Positions 44,916 to 58,595 of a stretch of 64,000 bases of DNA are shown piece by piece. The stretch's first letter is position 1. Each line of letters opens with the position of its first letter. The notes under the pieces were generated by a model that worked only from the letters and a program-made list of their open reading frames with translations, searched no databases and was not told where the DNA came from. The position numbers and the translations under genes were made by a program. The DNA comes from Adineta vaga (Eukaryota; Rotifera). The DNA lies in the NCBI GenBank assembly GCA_021613535.1, contig CP075493.1, forward strand, positions 17,546,001 to 17,610,000, in the 5' to 3' direction.

Positions 44916-47900
44916 GTAGGAACAAATTAAAAACCAATTATCTGTTGTAATTTTGAAACAAATTTCTGTTCTTGGTCAATTTCTACACTTCCTCTAAAGT
45001 AGTAGTCTTCTAGCGCCCTTAAGTAGTCCACAAACAGACACTATTTCTTGGGACGCTGTCATACAAGAAAGAATATATTCTGTACACTATTTTATACTTT
45101 TCTCTATAGAAGCAGCGTCCTAGCGTCCTTAACTAGTTCATATACAAATATGATTTTAGCCATACTTGTATAAGAACGAACAGATTATTCTTGTTCGACA
45201 TCCGTTGTATATGCTCGACTGTGATTGAATTAATCAATTTTTTGAACTTATTCCATTTTGCAACGCCATCTATTGTGGTGAGCAATGGGTTTTTTTCTAA
45301 TGGCTGACATGTTATCCCTATGTTTGACCACATAATGTCTGAGTGAGTCATTGTATAAAAAGGAAAAGAAACGTACACACTAGTATCTCTTTGAAGTGAT
45401 GAAAACAGGATATTAGTAAATGAACATCATAGACGACGAAAAGATGCCGAAAAGGAAACACTTGATGAGTGAAGAGTTAGATATGGTTATTATCATTGAT
45501 CAAAAAGATTGACAGAAAATAGTCTAGACTAAGCAAAAGATGAATTGATATGAATCATTGTCTTCCAGATAAATCATTCTGATGTTGGACTATAAATAGC
45601 GAAGCAGTTCATGTATTCATTCATTCGACGTCTTCGCTCTCTACGATCAACATTAATAGCGTTACTTCCACGGTACAATACACTACAATAGTTCTTCTTA
45701 TTTCTTTTTTTATATATGGTCTATTCCATCAATAGCACAAAATGGAAGTTATGATTTATCATCACTGATTTACCTTAAAGTATTTTAAAAAATATCGACA
45801 AAATTCACATACATGAGACGATCAAATTGTACAATTATATGTAAGGGTATTTACAATCGATCCGTTGTGGAAACCGACCCTTTTTAGGGACTTTGATAAA
45901 TATGAATAGAAATATATGTTTAATCTAATTGAATAATGCTGAGAATAGTATTTTACAATACAAATCGATTTTTTATTGAAAGTTTAGCACCATTGATCAA
46001 TTAATCACATGGTTTGGAAGATAATACTTTTTCCGTATGCAAAACAAATCAATTACTTTTTCTGTCTGTATGCTGAAATATCATCAAACTTTGATGAGAT
46101 GTAATAAAACATAACAAAAACAAATTTTCCGAAAGAAATTTTAAGTAGATCAGCATCTTCAATCGAAATGCAAAGATGTAATTCGGACTTCCATTGTCCA
46201 AAACAATAACGGAATCAATCTGAAACATTTGATAAAACGACTTCCATCTATAATTTAAAAACTGAATGGAAAAAGCATTTGTTCAACATTGATTGATAGT
46301 CAAGTGTATAATAATAACAAGTCAGAGATCATATCATAGTCAATATAAGTTCTTAGAGATTGGTCAATTTAATTATAAGTCAAAAAAACAAAGTATATGA
46401 TGAATTTCATCTTATAAAAGTACTACATAATTGAAAAATTATCAACAAGAAAAAAATTCATCAAGCGAGTATTTCTTCTATATCACGTACTTCGGACATA
46501 AAACACAAAAGAAATAAAGTCAGAATATGCGAGTTCATCCGTAATCGTACTTAAAATAAACAAAATGCCATCATAAATATCTATCGTACATGCATAATCA
46601 TTTTTCAAGACTAGATGAGAAGTAGAATGGAGAATAATCTTTATATTCAAACATAATGATTCATTTCTTTAACATTCGAACTATTGTTTGTCAATCCGAA
46701 CTGAAATCAACCGGCAAGATTTCAAAAAAGTTACTCAAAACATCAGAAATCGAAAATAATTCGTGTTCTAAGATTATAGTTGGTATTATATCAAGTAAAG
46801 CTATCATCTTTTATTAACTTCGATCATTTTATCGATAAATCTTCTTCTTTTCGAAATAATAATTGGTATCTCGATTATATCAAGGTAAGTCATGTTCTTT
46901 TTTGTTTAAATCAATGCGAATATCAGCTTAATCTAACGAATAGAGTAAGATTTATTTCATTGACAGAAATAAAAGACATATCAAGATCAATTTCATGTTT
47001 TCATTTTAAAAAAATGGAAAAAGTCTTTCGAAATGCTTTTTCATTTTGGAATAAATTCATGTGTTAGTTAACTTTTCGAACAGAAGAAGAAATTTCGTCT
47101 TTCTTTGTATTGAATTTTAGTTTTGAGATAAATTTCAACAAAAGCAATATCATTGATTAAGATAATAACTTCAGGAAATGAGCATTCTATATCAGAAATA
47201 ATTTTTCTGAAAATAATGATTATTCTTATTGTGAAACTCAAAGAGAAAAAATTATCAATTCTCTTTTTTATGAAATTCATCAATTACTGATTATTCTTTC
47301 ACTCTTTATTTCTTTATTTCTCATTTTTAACATTTAATGAGAAAAAACATTCATTATTGCAACATAACTATGAGATTCTATCGTTAGTCATTGAGTTAAC
47401 TTATTACCTAGTCATTTTTCATCTTACAGCAACATATATTAAGTTTTTTCTTTATTTTCGTCGTTTCTATCTTATAACGTTAGTTTATTTTTATTGATTC
47501 GAACGATATATTCAATTGTATTTGTTTTAATATGAGATCAATTAAGCAATATCACGAGTTTTAGTATATTTATCAATCATATGTATCATTGTGTATGATA
47601 TCGAATATGATTTTTTTAATGTGATCTCTACTACGATATCATCATGTTAACGTAGAAACTGAAAGATTGGAACATCAAAAAGTTAGTTTATTTTGACAAA
47701 TTAATATAAAGTAATGAATAACGATCTTTTGCTTATCTCCTTTCATATTCAAAACATATTAACAAATAAAAAATTAAGCGTTTCCATTCTTTTTCGTTCC
47801 TCGTACATTTATTGACATCTATCGTTCATTCTTTTGACATGCTACTTGAATTTCATTTTGAGAAATAGGATATATAGAATATTTTAGCGGATAAAAATTC

Positions 47901-48926
47901 AGAGTTAATAAAAAAGTTGAACGTGTGTTCATTATGTTTCTTTTTCAAAACTGCGTTTGTTTATATCTTAAGATTTCGATCTCATATTTAAATCGAATTT
48001 TTTCAATATATGTTTCACTATTTATTTTCATAGATCGATCATTTGTCTTAATTTAAATATACGAAACGAACATAGATATAGCTGTATTGACCAATTTTTA
48101 TGATAAAAAAATCTTTCTCGAAGAAAATGATCAAATATCATATTTTTTCTTTTATTTTATTATTTCTATTTTGTTATCAATATCAAAAAACGACAAGAGT
48201 TATTCAAAAAAATGAAAAATTCAACTGAGACATCTCATAGAAATAGATAGATAAGATAATATATGATTAATGATCATTACGTAATTCCTTGAATCCATTC
48301 ATATTTTCATTTGACCATATCCCATAATAAATCACGTAGGTACTCTATTAATAATCAGTTGTATTTGAAAAGATAAATCTATGACTTATCATTTAAACTC
48401 ATGGATTATATAAGATTCTGACATTTTTATTGTTATAAAAAATTGGAATGATCATTTTTTTCCAAAAATTTAGAATTTTATTGTTCATATATATAGTTAA
48501 GAGTAATGATCATTCTGTTGTTATTCTTCTTCTTCTTCCACATTGGATGACATGCTGTTTTTCCATGAGATTGAAAAAGAAAGAACCTCTCGTTAATATG
48601 GAAAAACACAAATAGAAATAAAAATTTGTACATGCTACCTTCTATGATCTTCACTATAAGATAGAATATCACTTTGACAAACTTCTACATTCATATTACA
48701 TTAAAAGTAACGAAAATACACGGAGAAAACAAATGCTCAAATGAAAATCCAGTGGATAGATGATACTGTTTTTTATTGTATTTATTGATTTAATAGTATA
48801 CCAAATTTCTTCAACAAAACCATATGCATATTTTAATCTTTAAAAATATTTTTTAAATCCAAATATTGGGGTGGCTGATTTTGTTGCAAAATGGTATATT
48901 TTTAGATTATCATACAAATACGAAAT
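44916..48926. other. Four kilobases without recognisable genes
   Basis: AT-rich. Two similar segments with CTAGCG(C/T)CCTTAA-TAGT lie at about 45011 and 45117. A TATAAATAG at 45591 has no recognisable gene downstream. Short open frames (for example 45378..45133 minus, 46780..47067 plus) have no features that I can support. The 5' end of the Helitron must lie somewhere before 48927, but I cannot place it. Confidence 0.5.
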
Positions 48927-51900
48927 ATGAATACACAATGCGTTTTTTGCACTATGATGTGTGCGAGTTATTGTTGCTCACAATGTAATCAAATGAGTCG
49001 TGGTTTAAAATTTGAACGTTTACTTCAACGTCTAGAAACATGTTCTAATAGTGTCATGTACCGGGATGAAATCAATTCTCTTGCACAACGATTTAAACAG
49101 GTGAGTTCATTTGAACAATCATCAAATTAAAAAAAAATGAAAATATTGTAGATGGATTCAATTATGAAACCATTTCAGTTTTATCCCACTTATGTCTTTG
49201 ACAAAACAAAACATGTAGTAGACGTAGTCGCTAAGGAATATCTTGAAAAGGCGACTGCTGATATACATCATCTTGTTCCTGCTGATGTTTCTGGTGATGG
49301 AAACTGCTTATATCATTCTATTGTTCTTTTGATGAACAATCCATTAGTGACGGCTAGTGAATTGCGAGGTATAAATTCTTTTTCTTGATGCTATCCTATA
49401 TTAAGATTTAAAAACTATATTTAGTTCGAACTGTTATTGAACTTATAACTAATGAAAACCACTACGATAGCATGTATGCACAATATGCAGGAAATACCGA
49501 TATTATTATTCAAGCAGCTTGCAAAAAGGGAATGTATTCGGAAATACATGAAGTTGCTGCATTATGCAATGTACTACAATGCAACATACGAAGTGTTTAT
49601 CCAAGAATTGATTTTGAATATTATAAAGCAATTTGGGATAGCGTCTTCACACATATTCCACCTGTTATTGGCAATTGTAATATTGCAGTTTTATGGTCAA
49701 GTACTTTGCATGAAAAAGATGCTCGAGAAACGTATAATGGTTTATGGAGACCAAATCATTTTGTACCACTTCTGTCGCCACCTATTCTTAATGAAGTCAA
49801 CAGTCAATCAATATCACTCGTTGTGGTAAGTTAGCAATTTGTAAGTAGAGAAATAAAATATTGAAACTTTTTTAGACTCCCGAAAAGAGAACGTTCAAGA
49901 ACAATACTGTTACTCAAATAAGAATACCTGAATTTCAATCTTCTCCTAGTAGACGACTACGAAATGAAAATAACGTCGGCAATGATTTCATCCAAGCGGA
50001 CGTTTCAATTTCAATGAAAACGGAAAAGAACGATAAGGAAGAAAGACGTCAAGTTCAACTTCAGAAGAAAAGAGAACGAAGCCGGTCTAGTCGAACAAAC
50101 GAAACAGCACAGCAACGAGAAATTCGTCTTCAAAAGCAAAGAGAACGGACTCAAACCAATAGAATGATTGAAACAGAAGAACAGCAGAAAATCCGACTCA
50201 AGAAAATGAGTGAAAGAAATCAATCGAGTCGAAAAAACGAATTAAAAAAGCAACGCCAAATTCGACTTGAACAACAAAAGAAACGAAGTCAAGCAAATAG
50301 AGCTGAAAAGAAACATGAAACTATTGGCGGCGGACAAGACTCTTTCCACTCACTCTGGCCTGAACCAATTTCTCGTGATTTAAAAGAAACTCGTTTGCAG
50401 CAATTTTTAGAAGAGATGTCTATGTCACAATTGGCTGAAGCGACTTGTGCAGTTTGTAACATTCGCACTTCAGCAAAAGATTCGAAGAAAATACCTATCT
50501 CAAAGATTCCTAATATGGATTTGTTAAAAGTTTCTGAAGATCTTATAACCCTAATTAAGGATTCAATGGAAAATACTGTCACTCACATTGATGACAGTAA
50601 TACACATACGACATCATTTGTTAAAAGTATGTAGAATTAATTTAATTCAAAAAATTTACAGATCTGTTTCCTTTTAGATCAGTCAAATTTTGATTCGTCA
50701 TCTTTTTACTGTGAAGATGATATCATCTTATACAAAAATGGTTTATTTCAAACAAACAAAACGAATATGTGTGTTCTTTGTCCCAAATGTCACAGTTCTC
50801 TCTCAAAAGAACGTATACCAAAGTTTTCAGCAGCAAATAATATGTGGTTAGGTGATATACCTAGCGAATTACAAGGATTAACGATTCCAGAAGAAAAATT
50901 AATCTCACTCTATCGTCACAATAGCTGTATAATCAAACTTCAATCGCCTTTCCATTCAACTACAACTGCTCAAACAGCATTGAAAGGAAATTGTATTACT
51001 TTTCTTCAAAATGTACCAAATATTGTCAATAGTTTGCCACTTACACTTACTGATCTATGTGATACACTTAAAGTAATTTTTATTGGAGCTCGACCACCTG
51101 ATCGTCTTCATCTTAAAAGAGTTCTAACAGTTCGTAAGAAGAAAATTATTCAAGCGTTACAATGGCTGAAAAAATATAATATACTTTATCAAAGCATCAA
51201 TATAAATCTCGAAAATATTGCTCAATTGCCAGAAGATGATGTACCAGATTGCATCATGTCAACTTTAGAACAAAAGATAAGTGATGAAGAAACTCCATCT
51301 GAAAGAACTGGATATGTTCCTGATCCATTATTAAATCCACAAGAATGTGCTACTTCGGATGTTATTCCTATTAGTAATAGGTAAGATTATTTAATAAATC
51401 AATCAATTTATATAGCTTCTCTGTTTTAGTGGTGTTCTCGATGTCAATGGTTCATCTGTATCATCCAATGAGATTGATAATTACTTTTTGAACAAAATAA
51501 AAAACAATGGAAATAATGACCAAACAGTTACCGAGAACGTCTACTTGATTCCACGTTCATCGAAACCAATCAATGAATATTTCAATCCAAAATTGTTAAC
51601 TGGTTTATATCCAACTTTATTCTGTTATGGACGAGGAGCACCTGAAGATCAATCACGTCCAATTGAAATTAAATTCAGAGAACATATACGTTATCTATTA
51701 TCTTATAATGATCGTCGTTTTGAAACAAATCATAGTTTCATATTCGTAGTCTTTAACTTATTACAACGACGTGATGCTTGCTTTCATGCTCAATTGATCG
51801 CAACAAAACCATATTTTCAAACATCTGCTAATGAAATTCAATCAATTAATAGCAAAGATATTGAAATGGCTCTTGATAACAATTCGAAACGAACATATAA

Positions 51901-54900
51901 TACAGAATCAAATGGTGCGTTAAACAAACTTTTACAACATATTAAAACTGTTGGTGGTCGAGTAATGGGATCAGCATATTCAAGAACAGCGTTACGTACT
52001 CGAATTCATGCACTTATTTTTAATCAAGGCCTACCTAGTATATTTCTTACATTAAACCCAGCTGATATTCATAGTCCTGTAGCATTATATTTTGCTGGTG
52101 TCCCACTCAATCTCGATAACATTCAAAGCGAACAACTTATGAGTGCATATAAAAGAGCTGAAATTATAGCATCTCATCCAGTTGCTACTGCCAAATTTTT
52201 CACGTATTAATTACCACTCTCTTAGATACTATGATAATGGGTGGTGTTCTTGGACCAGTAAAGGCTTATTTCGGCACTGTTGAAAATCAAGGCCGAGGTT
52301 CACTTCATTTACATATGCTTATTTGGCTTGATCATGATATGAAACCAGCTAATATGAAAGAAAAAATCCAAGATGCTACTTTTCGTAATAAGTTAAAAGC
52401 ATACTTAGAAGATATTATCAAAGAAGATTTAGATGATTTCAAAGATAAACAAGTCATCGAATCTTCCAGTGGTATGAATTATATTTTACTTATTCGATCA
52501 TTTCTCTTTTCTTTATTTATAATAGGACCGGAATCATTGGACACTCCTGATAAATCATCACAAACCAATATTTATACTGCGTTACGCACTATTGATTTGA
52601 CAGGCTTCGCAGAAAAAACATATCAATCACCTACTTTTTCAACACCAGCAAAGCAACATCTATCGTCTCCATCAATTCCTTACAGGTCTCCATTGATTCC
52701 ATTTGGATCACCTTCTATTCCTTATAGATCACCAGTACCGAGTCCATTGAGACAAACGCAAACACATGATCGATCTGTATCCGGTATGTAACAGTAGTTT
52801 TTAATAAAAATAAAATATTTATAAATATTTTTAGATATGGATGTTTCACATAATCCATTAAATTTACCTCCAGCCTGTTTATCAATTCCAAATCCTTCGT
52901 CACCTAATTTCATGTCACGATTTCGTGCTTTTGTCGTTCAGCTTGTTGAATGGTACAACACTCACAAACATAGTGACACATGTTTTAAATATTATGATCC
53001 TAATCGAGATGAACAAAAAAATTGTCGAATGAATATGCCACGAAAATTAGTATCAGACTCCACAATCGATCCAGATACAGGTCATATTTCAATGCGACGA
53101 TCACATCCATGGATCAATAATTTCAATGAATATCTTATATCAGCTTGTCGTTCCAATATGGATATTAAATTTATATGGACTGGTAATGATGCTAAAGCTT
53201 TAGTCTATTATATTACCGACTACGTTACGAAGATGAGTCTATCTTTTCATGATACATTTTCTCTCGTACAAAAGAGTGTCGCATCATTACAAAATTCAAA
53301 CAATCAGTTGGATAATGAAAATGTAATCGAAAAATCGCGTAAACTCGTTTTGCGTTGTTACAATGCACTTGCTTCACAACAAGAACTGTCTGGTGTTCAA
53401 GTTGCATCTTATCTTATGAATTTCGAAGATCATTATACGACACATAAATTTCAGGGTCTTTATTTAATTCAAACTGAACGATATTTACAAACTGAACTGA
53501 ACGAAATTCGTGCAAAGCAAAATCTTCCATTAGCATCACACGGTAAACTTAATTAACTCATTTCATACATTTAATTTTCAATTGACACTCATGCAATGAC
53601 AATCTTTTTTTTATATGTACAGCGTGAGATACAGATAGAGAGAAGAAGGAGAAAATAGGGAGGAGAGAGAAGAGAAAATAAAGAGGGAGAGAGAGGAAAA
53701 AAAATAGAGAGGAAGAAAAATAAATCACGATAGACACAATATGAACAGCAAGAAAGTTGACCTATGAAGATCAATTAACAGCAGTCGTACATTTAAAGAG
53801 AGGGATGAAAGAGGAATGATGAAAAAGAAGGATAACACGGAATATATAAACAATCTGTGAGAAGTTAAACAAAAAGAAACAATCAGCTTGATATACTTAT
53901 CACACAGAGAGCATTAATGATGAATAAAAAAGTGTGAACATAACTGATGCATTACATCACAATGAGTGTCATTTAGTGGAATTAGATTAGTATAACTTCG
54001 ATAATATTTTACATGAGAGTTAATCAGCCAGTTGAATTATTCGGATATAATTTCTTATTGATATGTGAAAAGATGAAACAGTTCATTCATGATGATTAAA
54101 AAAAATGTATGTGTTTTTTTTCCACATATAGATGTAATTGACGATGAAGATGTGTGTGATAATGAAACAGTTAATGATGAAAATAATGATGAAGAACATT
54201 TTCAAGTTCAATCAACGGAAGATAAAAACAATTTTATACTTGTTAATACACGCATTGATTATCAATATCGTTCCGACAAGCTTAATAACATATGTTTATA
54301 TGATTATGTCAGTACGTTTTATAAGAAAAAAATCAATGAAACAGATTTAAAATATTTATCAAAGTCTTCTTCAACAGAAAAACAACAAAATAATCAAAGA
54401 GGTCGACCATCTAATGAACGTTTTTCTTTTCAAAAAGAACATCCTCAAGCAACAACACATATATTGATGAAATATAGTGAACTTCATGTACCCGTTCTTT
54501 ACGGCCCACAAGTTCCTCGACAAGATCGTGATGATACTCGGGAACGATACAATCGAGCACTTCTCACTCTCTTTGTACCATGGCGCAATGCAATTGATCT
54601 ATGTGACGTCAACCAAACATGGGAAGATGCATTTGAATCTCGAAAAAATCTTATTTCTGCTTATTCATGCAAAATTATAGAAAATATTCAGCTTTTACAT
54701 GAATGTAAAAAAGATCGTGATGAACATCTCCTCCAAGTTATTGCTAAAGCACAAGCCGGTAATGACTCAATTGATCCTGTATTGTTACCATCAAATCAAG
54801 ATGCTAATGGTGAATACGAAGCAGATGATATCGACGACTTAATTCAATTGATAGGCAGCGTAGATGAATTAACAGCTGCTGCAATTAATGCCACGAAAAA

Positions 54901-57069
54901 ATCAACAGAAAATGTATATATTCGAGAAACGATCGAAGCTGTGGAAAAGGTTGGGCGGTTCAATCATATGAATCGTAAGTGTTAATTGTTCTATCATTCA
55001 TATCATTTAGAAAAAAATATAAATTGTTTTAGAACATAATCAACATTCTTCAGATACAGTCACTGATCGACAAATTGTGCCGTTTGTTTCTGCAACATCT
55101 AACCTCATTAAACTCAATTCAAAATGGCAAGATCAGTTGAAGATTGAAAAAGAACGAATTAGACGCAGTTTAATTTCGGGCAAACATAACAACGATGATG
55201 ATGTTTTGGATTTTAATGATGCAACTGATGCCGTTGTAACAGTTATCAATCCACATAGCAATCAAAATAATTTTGAAAAAAATACATCAATTCCTCCGGT
55301 ACTCGTAGTTAAAAACAATTTCTCAATTCAAAATAGCATCATTGGTGAATTTACATTGAACAAAGAGCAAAGAGCTGCATTCTTGATAATAACAAGTCAT
55401 CTTGATGGTGACAATCGATGTCGCACAGGTACTTTCATAAATTAAATCCTTATTTCTTCGACCAAATAATATATTTTAGGTGATAATAATGGTCAACTCA
55501 TAATGTGTGTACCTGGATGTGGTGGAACGGGCAAATCACAATTAATTCGTGCTCTCACCAAATATTTTATTGTCACAAAAAGAATGCAAATGATGCGAAA
55601 ACTTGCACCCACTGGAATTGCAGCAGCTGAAATTGATGGTATGACAATTCATTCATTTTTAGGTGAACAACGTAATTCAGGAAAGCCACGTACCATTAAA
55701 CCAGGTGATTCCAAACTTGAAAAAGAATGGAGACCTGTTGAATATCTCTTAATTGATGAGATGAGTATGGTTGGCTTAACTTTATTAGGAAAACTTAACA
55801 GAATTATTTGTTCTGCCAAACATGTCGATCCTCAAGTTCCATTTGGTGGTGTGAACGTAATCTTCTTTGGTGATTATTTACAATATCGACCGGTATATGA
55901 TTCACCATTACACACCGATTTTTCATTACCATCCAAAAACAAAAAAAACAAGGTACCATCCGAAAAAGAAATTCAACAACGTGTTGCACGTTCTTTAATT
56001 CTTCAAATTAATTGTGTGGTGAAACTTACACAACAGATGCGAACAGAAGATTTACGATATCTTCAACTGCTCGATCGGCTTCGTCATGGACAATGCAATC
56101 ATGACGATTATGAATTATTAAAAACACGAGTTGTTGGACAATCATCAATAGAATCTCTACATGATTCACCATGGAACAAAGTAAATCAACTTTTTCATAT
56201 AAAGAAAAAAATTATTTTTGTCTTTTCAGGCTCCCATTCTTGTGTTCCGAAATGAAGTTCGCACACAATTAAACAACAAGGCAGCAATTCACAATGCGAC
56301 ACAAATAGGGCATCCACCAATGGTATGTGTTGCTCAAGATACGTGCAAAGGCAAACCAATCGAAGATCCAATATTACTTAAAAAACTATTAGAATTATCT
56401 GATAGCAAGACAGAACATTTACCTGGTCTTTTGCCTTTTGTACCAGGAATGCCTGTTATTTTAACGCAAAATATTGCTACTGAACTAGGTCTTATCAATG
56501 GTATTAATGGAATCTTTCGACAATTAGTATACCATGAAGAATCGATATCAACAGAAAATTTATCGCAAATGTTTCCAAACAATACACAATACATTCGTCG
56601 ACCAATATATGCTTTAATCGAAATTACTAAGTCTAAGATCGAATGCAAACTTCAAGATCTTCAACCAAAACTTATTCCAATTCCGTTAGTAGACCAAACA
56701 TTTCGTGTCGATATTGCTGATATTCTTCCAAAAGACAAGAAACCAAAATCAAACCAAAAGACAATTTTATCAATTAAACGATCTGCATTACCACTTGTAC
56801 CTGCTTATTGTATTACAACACATAAAAGTCAAGGTCAAACATTGAACAAAGTCGTTGTTGATTTAAAATTGCCAAATGAAACTGATGATATTGCAGCAGT
56901 ATATGTGCCACTATCTCGTGTGAAACGTTTAGCTGATCTAGCTATTCTGCGGCCATTCGATTATAAAGTTTTACTTATCAAACCAAGTAAATCGCAAGTT
57001 ACTGAAATAGGAAGACTTGATAAACTGTATATGAACACACGATTACGTTTCCCGGAATGGTTTCAATAA
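48927..57069 (+). CDS. Helitron RepHel protein with OTU domain (12 exons)
   Basis: Exons: 48927..49100, 49152..49368, 49425..49825, 49876..50626, 50678..51380, 51430..52471, 52526..52783, 52835..53542, 54132..54974, 55033..55428, 55480..56180, 56230..57069. All are GT-AG and in phase if one base is added at 52196-52200; about 2,344 aa. Order of domains: Cys-rich N-terminus; OTU cysteine protease (DVSGDGNCLYHSI with the catalytic Asp/Cys, later His in RPNHFVPL); Arg/Gln-rich repeats; a CxxC region; Helitron_like_N; Rep nuclease HUH (GRGSLHLHMLIWL) and the two-tyrosine motif YITDYVTK; Pif1-type SF1 helicase with Walker A GCGGTGKS, Walker B LLIDEMSM, and late motifs THKSQGQTL and YVPLSRVK. It would drive rolling-circle transposition. 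OTU-bearing proteins are typical of Helitron2/Helentron lineages. Missing T at the 52196 T-run shifts the frame just before the Rep domain (AKFF, then HV). Confidence 0.85.
53582..53972. mobile_element. Possible MITE inside Helitron intron 8
   Basis: Inverted TGACACTCAT (53583-53592) and ATGAGTGTCA (53962-53971) bracket a purine-rich (GA)n segment at about 53630-53725. Intron 8 is 589 nt while the other ten measure about 48-57 nt, so an insertion would explain the difference. No clear target duplication. Confidence 0.35.
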
Positions 57070-57787
57070 GTCCTATACATAATAACACAAATCTTATTAT
57101 TTCTGTATAGCTGTACTATGAACAATTTGCATTTTTCGTATGCTTCTCTTATCTTTCATAAATTCATGAAATTTCTATACTTAAATGTTCTTCAAATTAG
57201 ATTTTGTTTTTCTTGTTTTGATTATGCTGTGCATGATTTGGTAGATTATGTGCTTTTTGTGTTCGTTCTTATTTGTTTCAATTTAATGTAAAATAAATTT
57301 CTGCTATGTAGTTGCTTAAGAAAGTTCTTGAATAAATCTTTTCAGTTGTTATATAAATTCGAATATTATTTGAATTTGCTGCAAAACAACTTGCAGGATG
57401 ACAAGCTAACAAAACAGAGTTCGAACGATTATATAACAAGACAATTCAAATTATTACGAATGATTTAAGCAACAGAAAATATTATTCAATGCGTGTCATT
57501 CAGTCGAGGGCTAAGCGAGTCTGCCTCGACGAGCGTTATTTATTAAAATTTACCTAGATATTTGAGTTGGAGGGTGAGGGCGGGATAACACTTAATGGAA
57601 TATTCATCCTCATTCATTCTCACACGCTCATCTAAATCTTCAATATAAATTCTTAATGAATAATTTGGAGTCAAAAACTATATAGAAAGTACAATTTCTA
57701 AAAATGATTCTTGTTTATTGAATAAAAAGACTTTTGATAAAGAAAAAAAATGACTACAAAACGGTTCAGTAATTATTTCTTTTCCCT
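57070..57787. other. Helitron 3' flank with candidate terminus
   Basis: A stem GTCGAGG (57503-57509) / CCTCGAC (57524-57530) lies 23 nt before CTAG (57554-57557). Helitron 3' ends carry a hairpin shortly before CTRR, so this is a candidate. A degenerate G/C palindrome follows at about 57567-57632 (GGAGGGTGAGGG ... CATCCTCATTC). Confidence 0.3.
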
Positions 57788-58009
57788 CTAGTTGGAATGA
57801 GATGCACCAAACTCTTTCTCGGCTTTAGCATTAGTTGGATATTTATGATCTTGTTGACCTTCTTTTTGGGCTTTATGCGATTCAGGTATATGTCCATCTC
57901 TATTACTTGATCCTGGACTGCTACTTCTCGTTTTGTTTCTGGCATCTGCCTCGTTTTTGCATGGAATGTTATATATCATGGGTTTCCCATTGAGTCCAGG
58001 TTTACTCAT
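57788..58009 (-). CDS. Small hydrophilic protein (73 aa), unknown function
   Basis: ATG at 58009, TAA-type stop at 57788. It is rich in Lys, Asn, Ser and Gly, with no hydrophobic segment and only one Cys (NIPCKNEADARNK, then SSSPGSSNRDGHIPESHKA, then a charged C-terminus). Such composition predicts an unstructured, heat-soluble polypeptide, reminiscent of LEA-like or other stress proteins, though no LEA motif is visible. A TATA box (58127-58134) lies at a plausible promoter distance, which raises the likelihood of a real gene despite the short length. Confidence 0.55.
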   Translation of the reverse strand: MSKPGLNGKPMIYNIPCKNEADARNKTRSSSPGSSNRDGHIPESHKAQKEGQQDHKYPTNAKAEKEFGASHSN

Positions 58010-58126
58010 TTTTAAATAAATGAAGTGACAAATTTACAATAAAATAAAACAAACTACTAATACTATACTTACAATACAATATATTCAAGTTGATTGTGAG
58101 TGTAAAGAGAAGAATCAATGTGACTG

Positions 58127-58134
58127 TATTTATA
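58127..58134 (-). promoter_or_regulatory. TATA box of the small hydrophilic gene
   Basis: TATAAATA on the minus strand, about 120 nt upstream of the ATG at 58009. A GTAAGT-like donor at about 58072 could start a leader intron. Confidence 0.45.
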
Positions 58135-58384
58135 CTCTATCATGTCAGCTAAGTTTTTTCTCACTAAACGATTGCGTATATCTATGAAGTAAGTAATTGT
58201 AATATTCCATGCATGCCACGATAAGACAGACGAACATAGCCAAATATTTTGTTGATAATTTCCAACTACCGAAAGTATTTATTTTTCGTTCTGTTTTTAT
58301 CTTCATATGATATAACACAAAAACTATAATACTGGTTGATACATTACGTCACAAGAATACGTTAGAAGATTTACATCTCACTCA

Positions 58385-58595
58385 TGAAACACTCTTTAGC
58401 TCATGCGTTAACTGTCTAATAATAATATTTTGAAGAATCTTGTACTTGGTTCGAATAAAGTCACAGACCAAGATATAGAATATCAGTTACTGCGTATTGG
58501 ATTATTTAACAATGAAATTAATGATCGAAGAATTCGACTATTATGTAAAGTACTCAGTACACATAATAATACTCTTCAAAATTTATGTTTAAGGG
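58385..58595 (+). pseudogene. Leucine-rich-repeat (RNI/NLRC3-type) fragment
   Basis: NNNILKNLVLGSNKVTDQDI...LRIGLFNNEINDRRIRLLCKVLSTHNNTLQNLCLRG spans two ribonuclease-inhibitor-type LRRs with the LxLxxNxI pattern. No start codon. The left side is out of frame and the right side ends abruptly at a C-run (58600) where unrelated sequence begins. Confidence 0.5.

Noticed and set aside
45133-45600. 81-aa minus frame and the TATAAATAG at 45591
   Set aside because: No motif in the frame, and no gene in the right place and orientation for the TATA-like site.
50014-50340. Separate coiled-coil gene (Arg/Gln/Glu repeats)
   Set aside because: It is exon 4 of the Helitron protein; phases on both sides require it to be joined.
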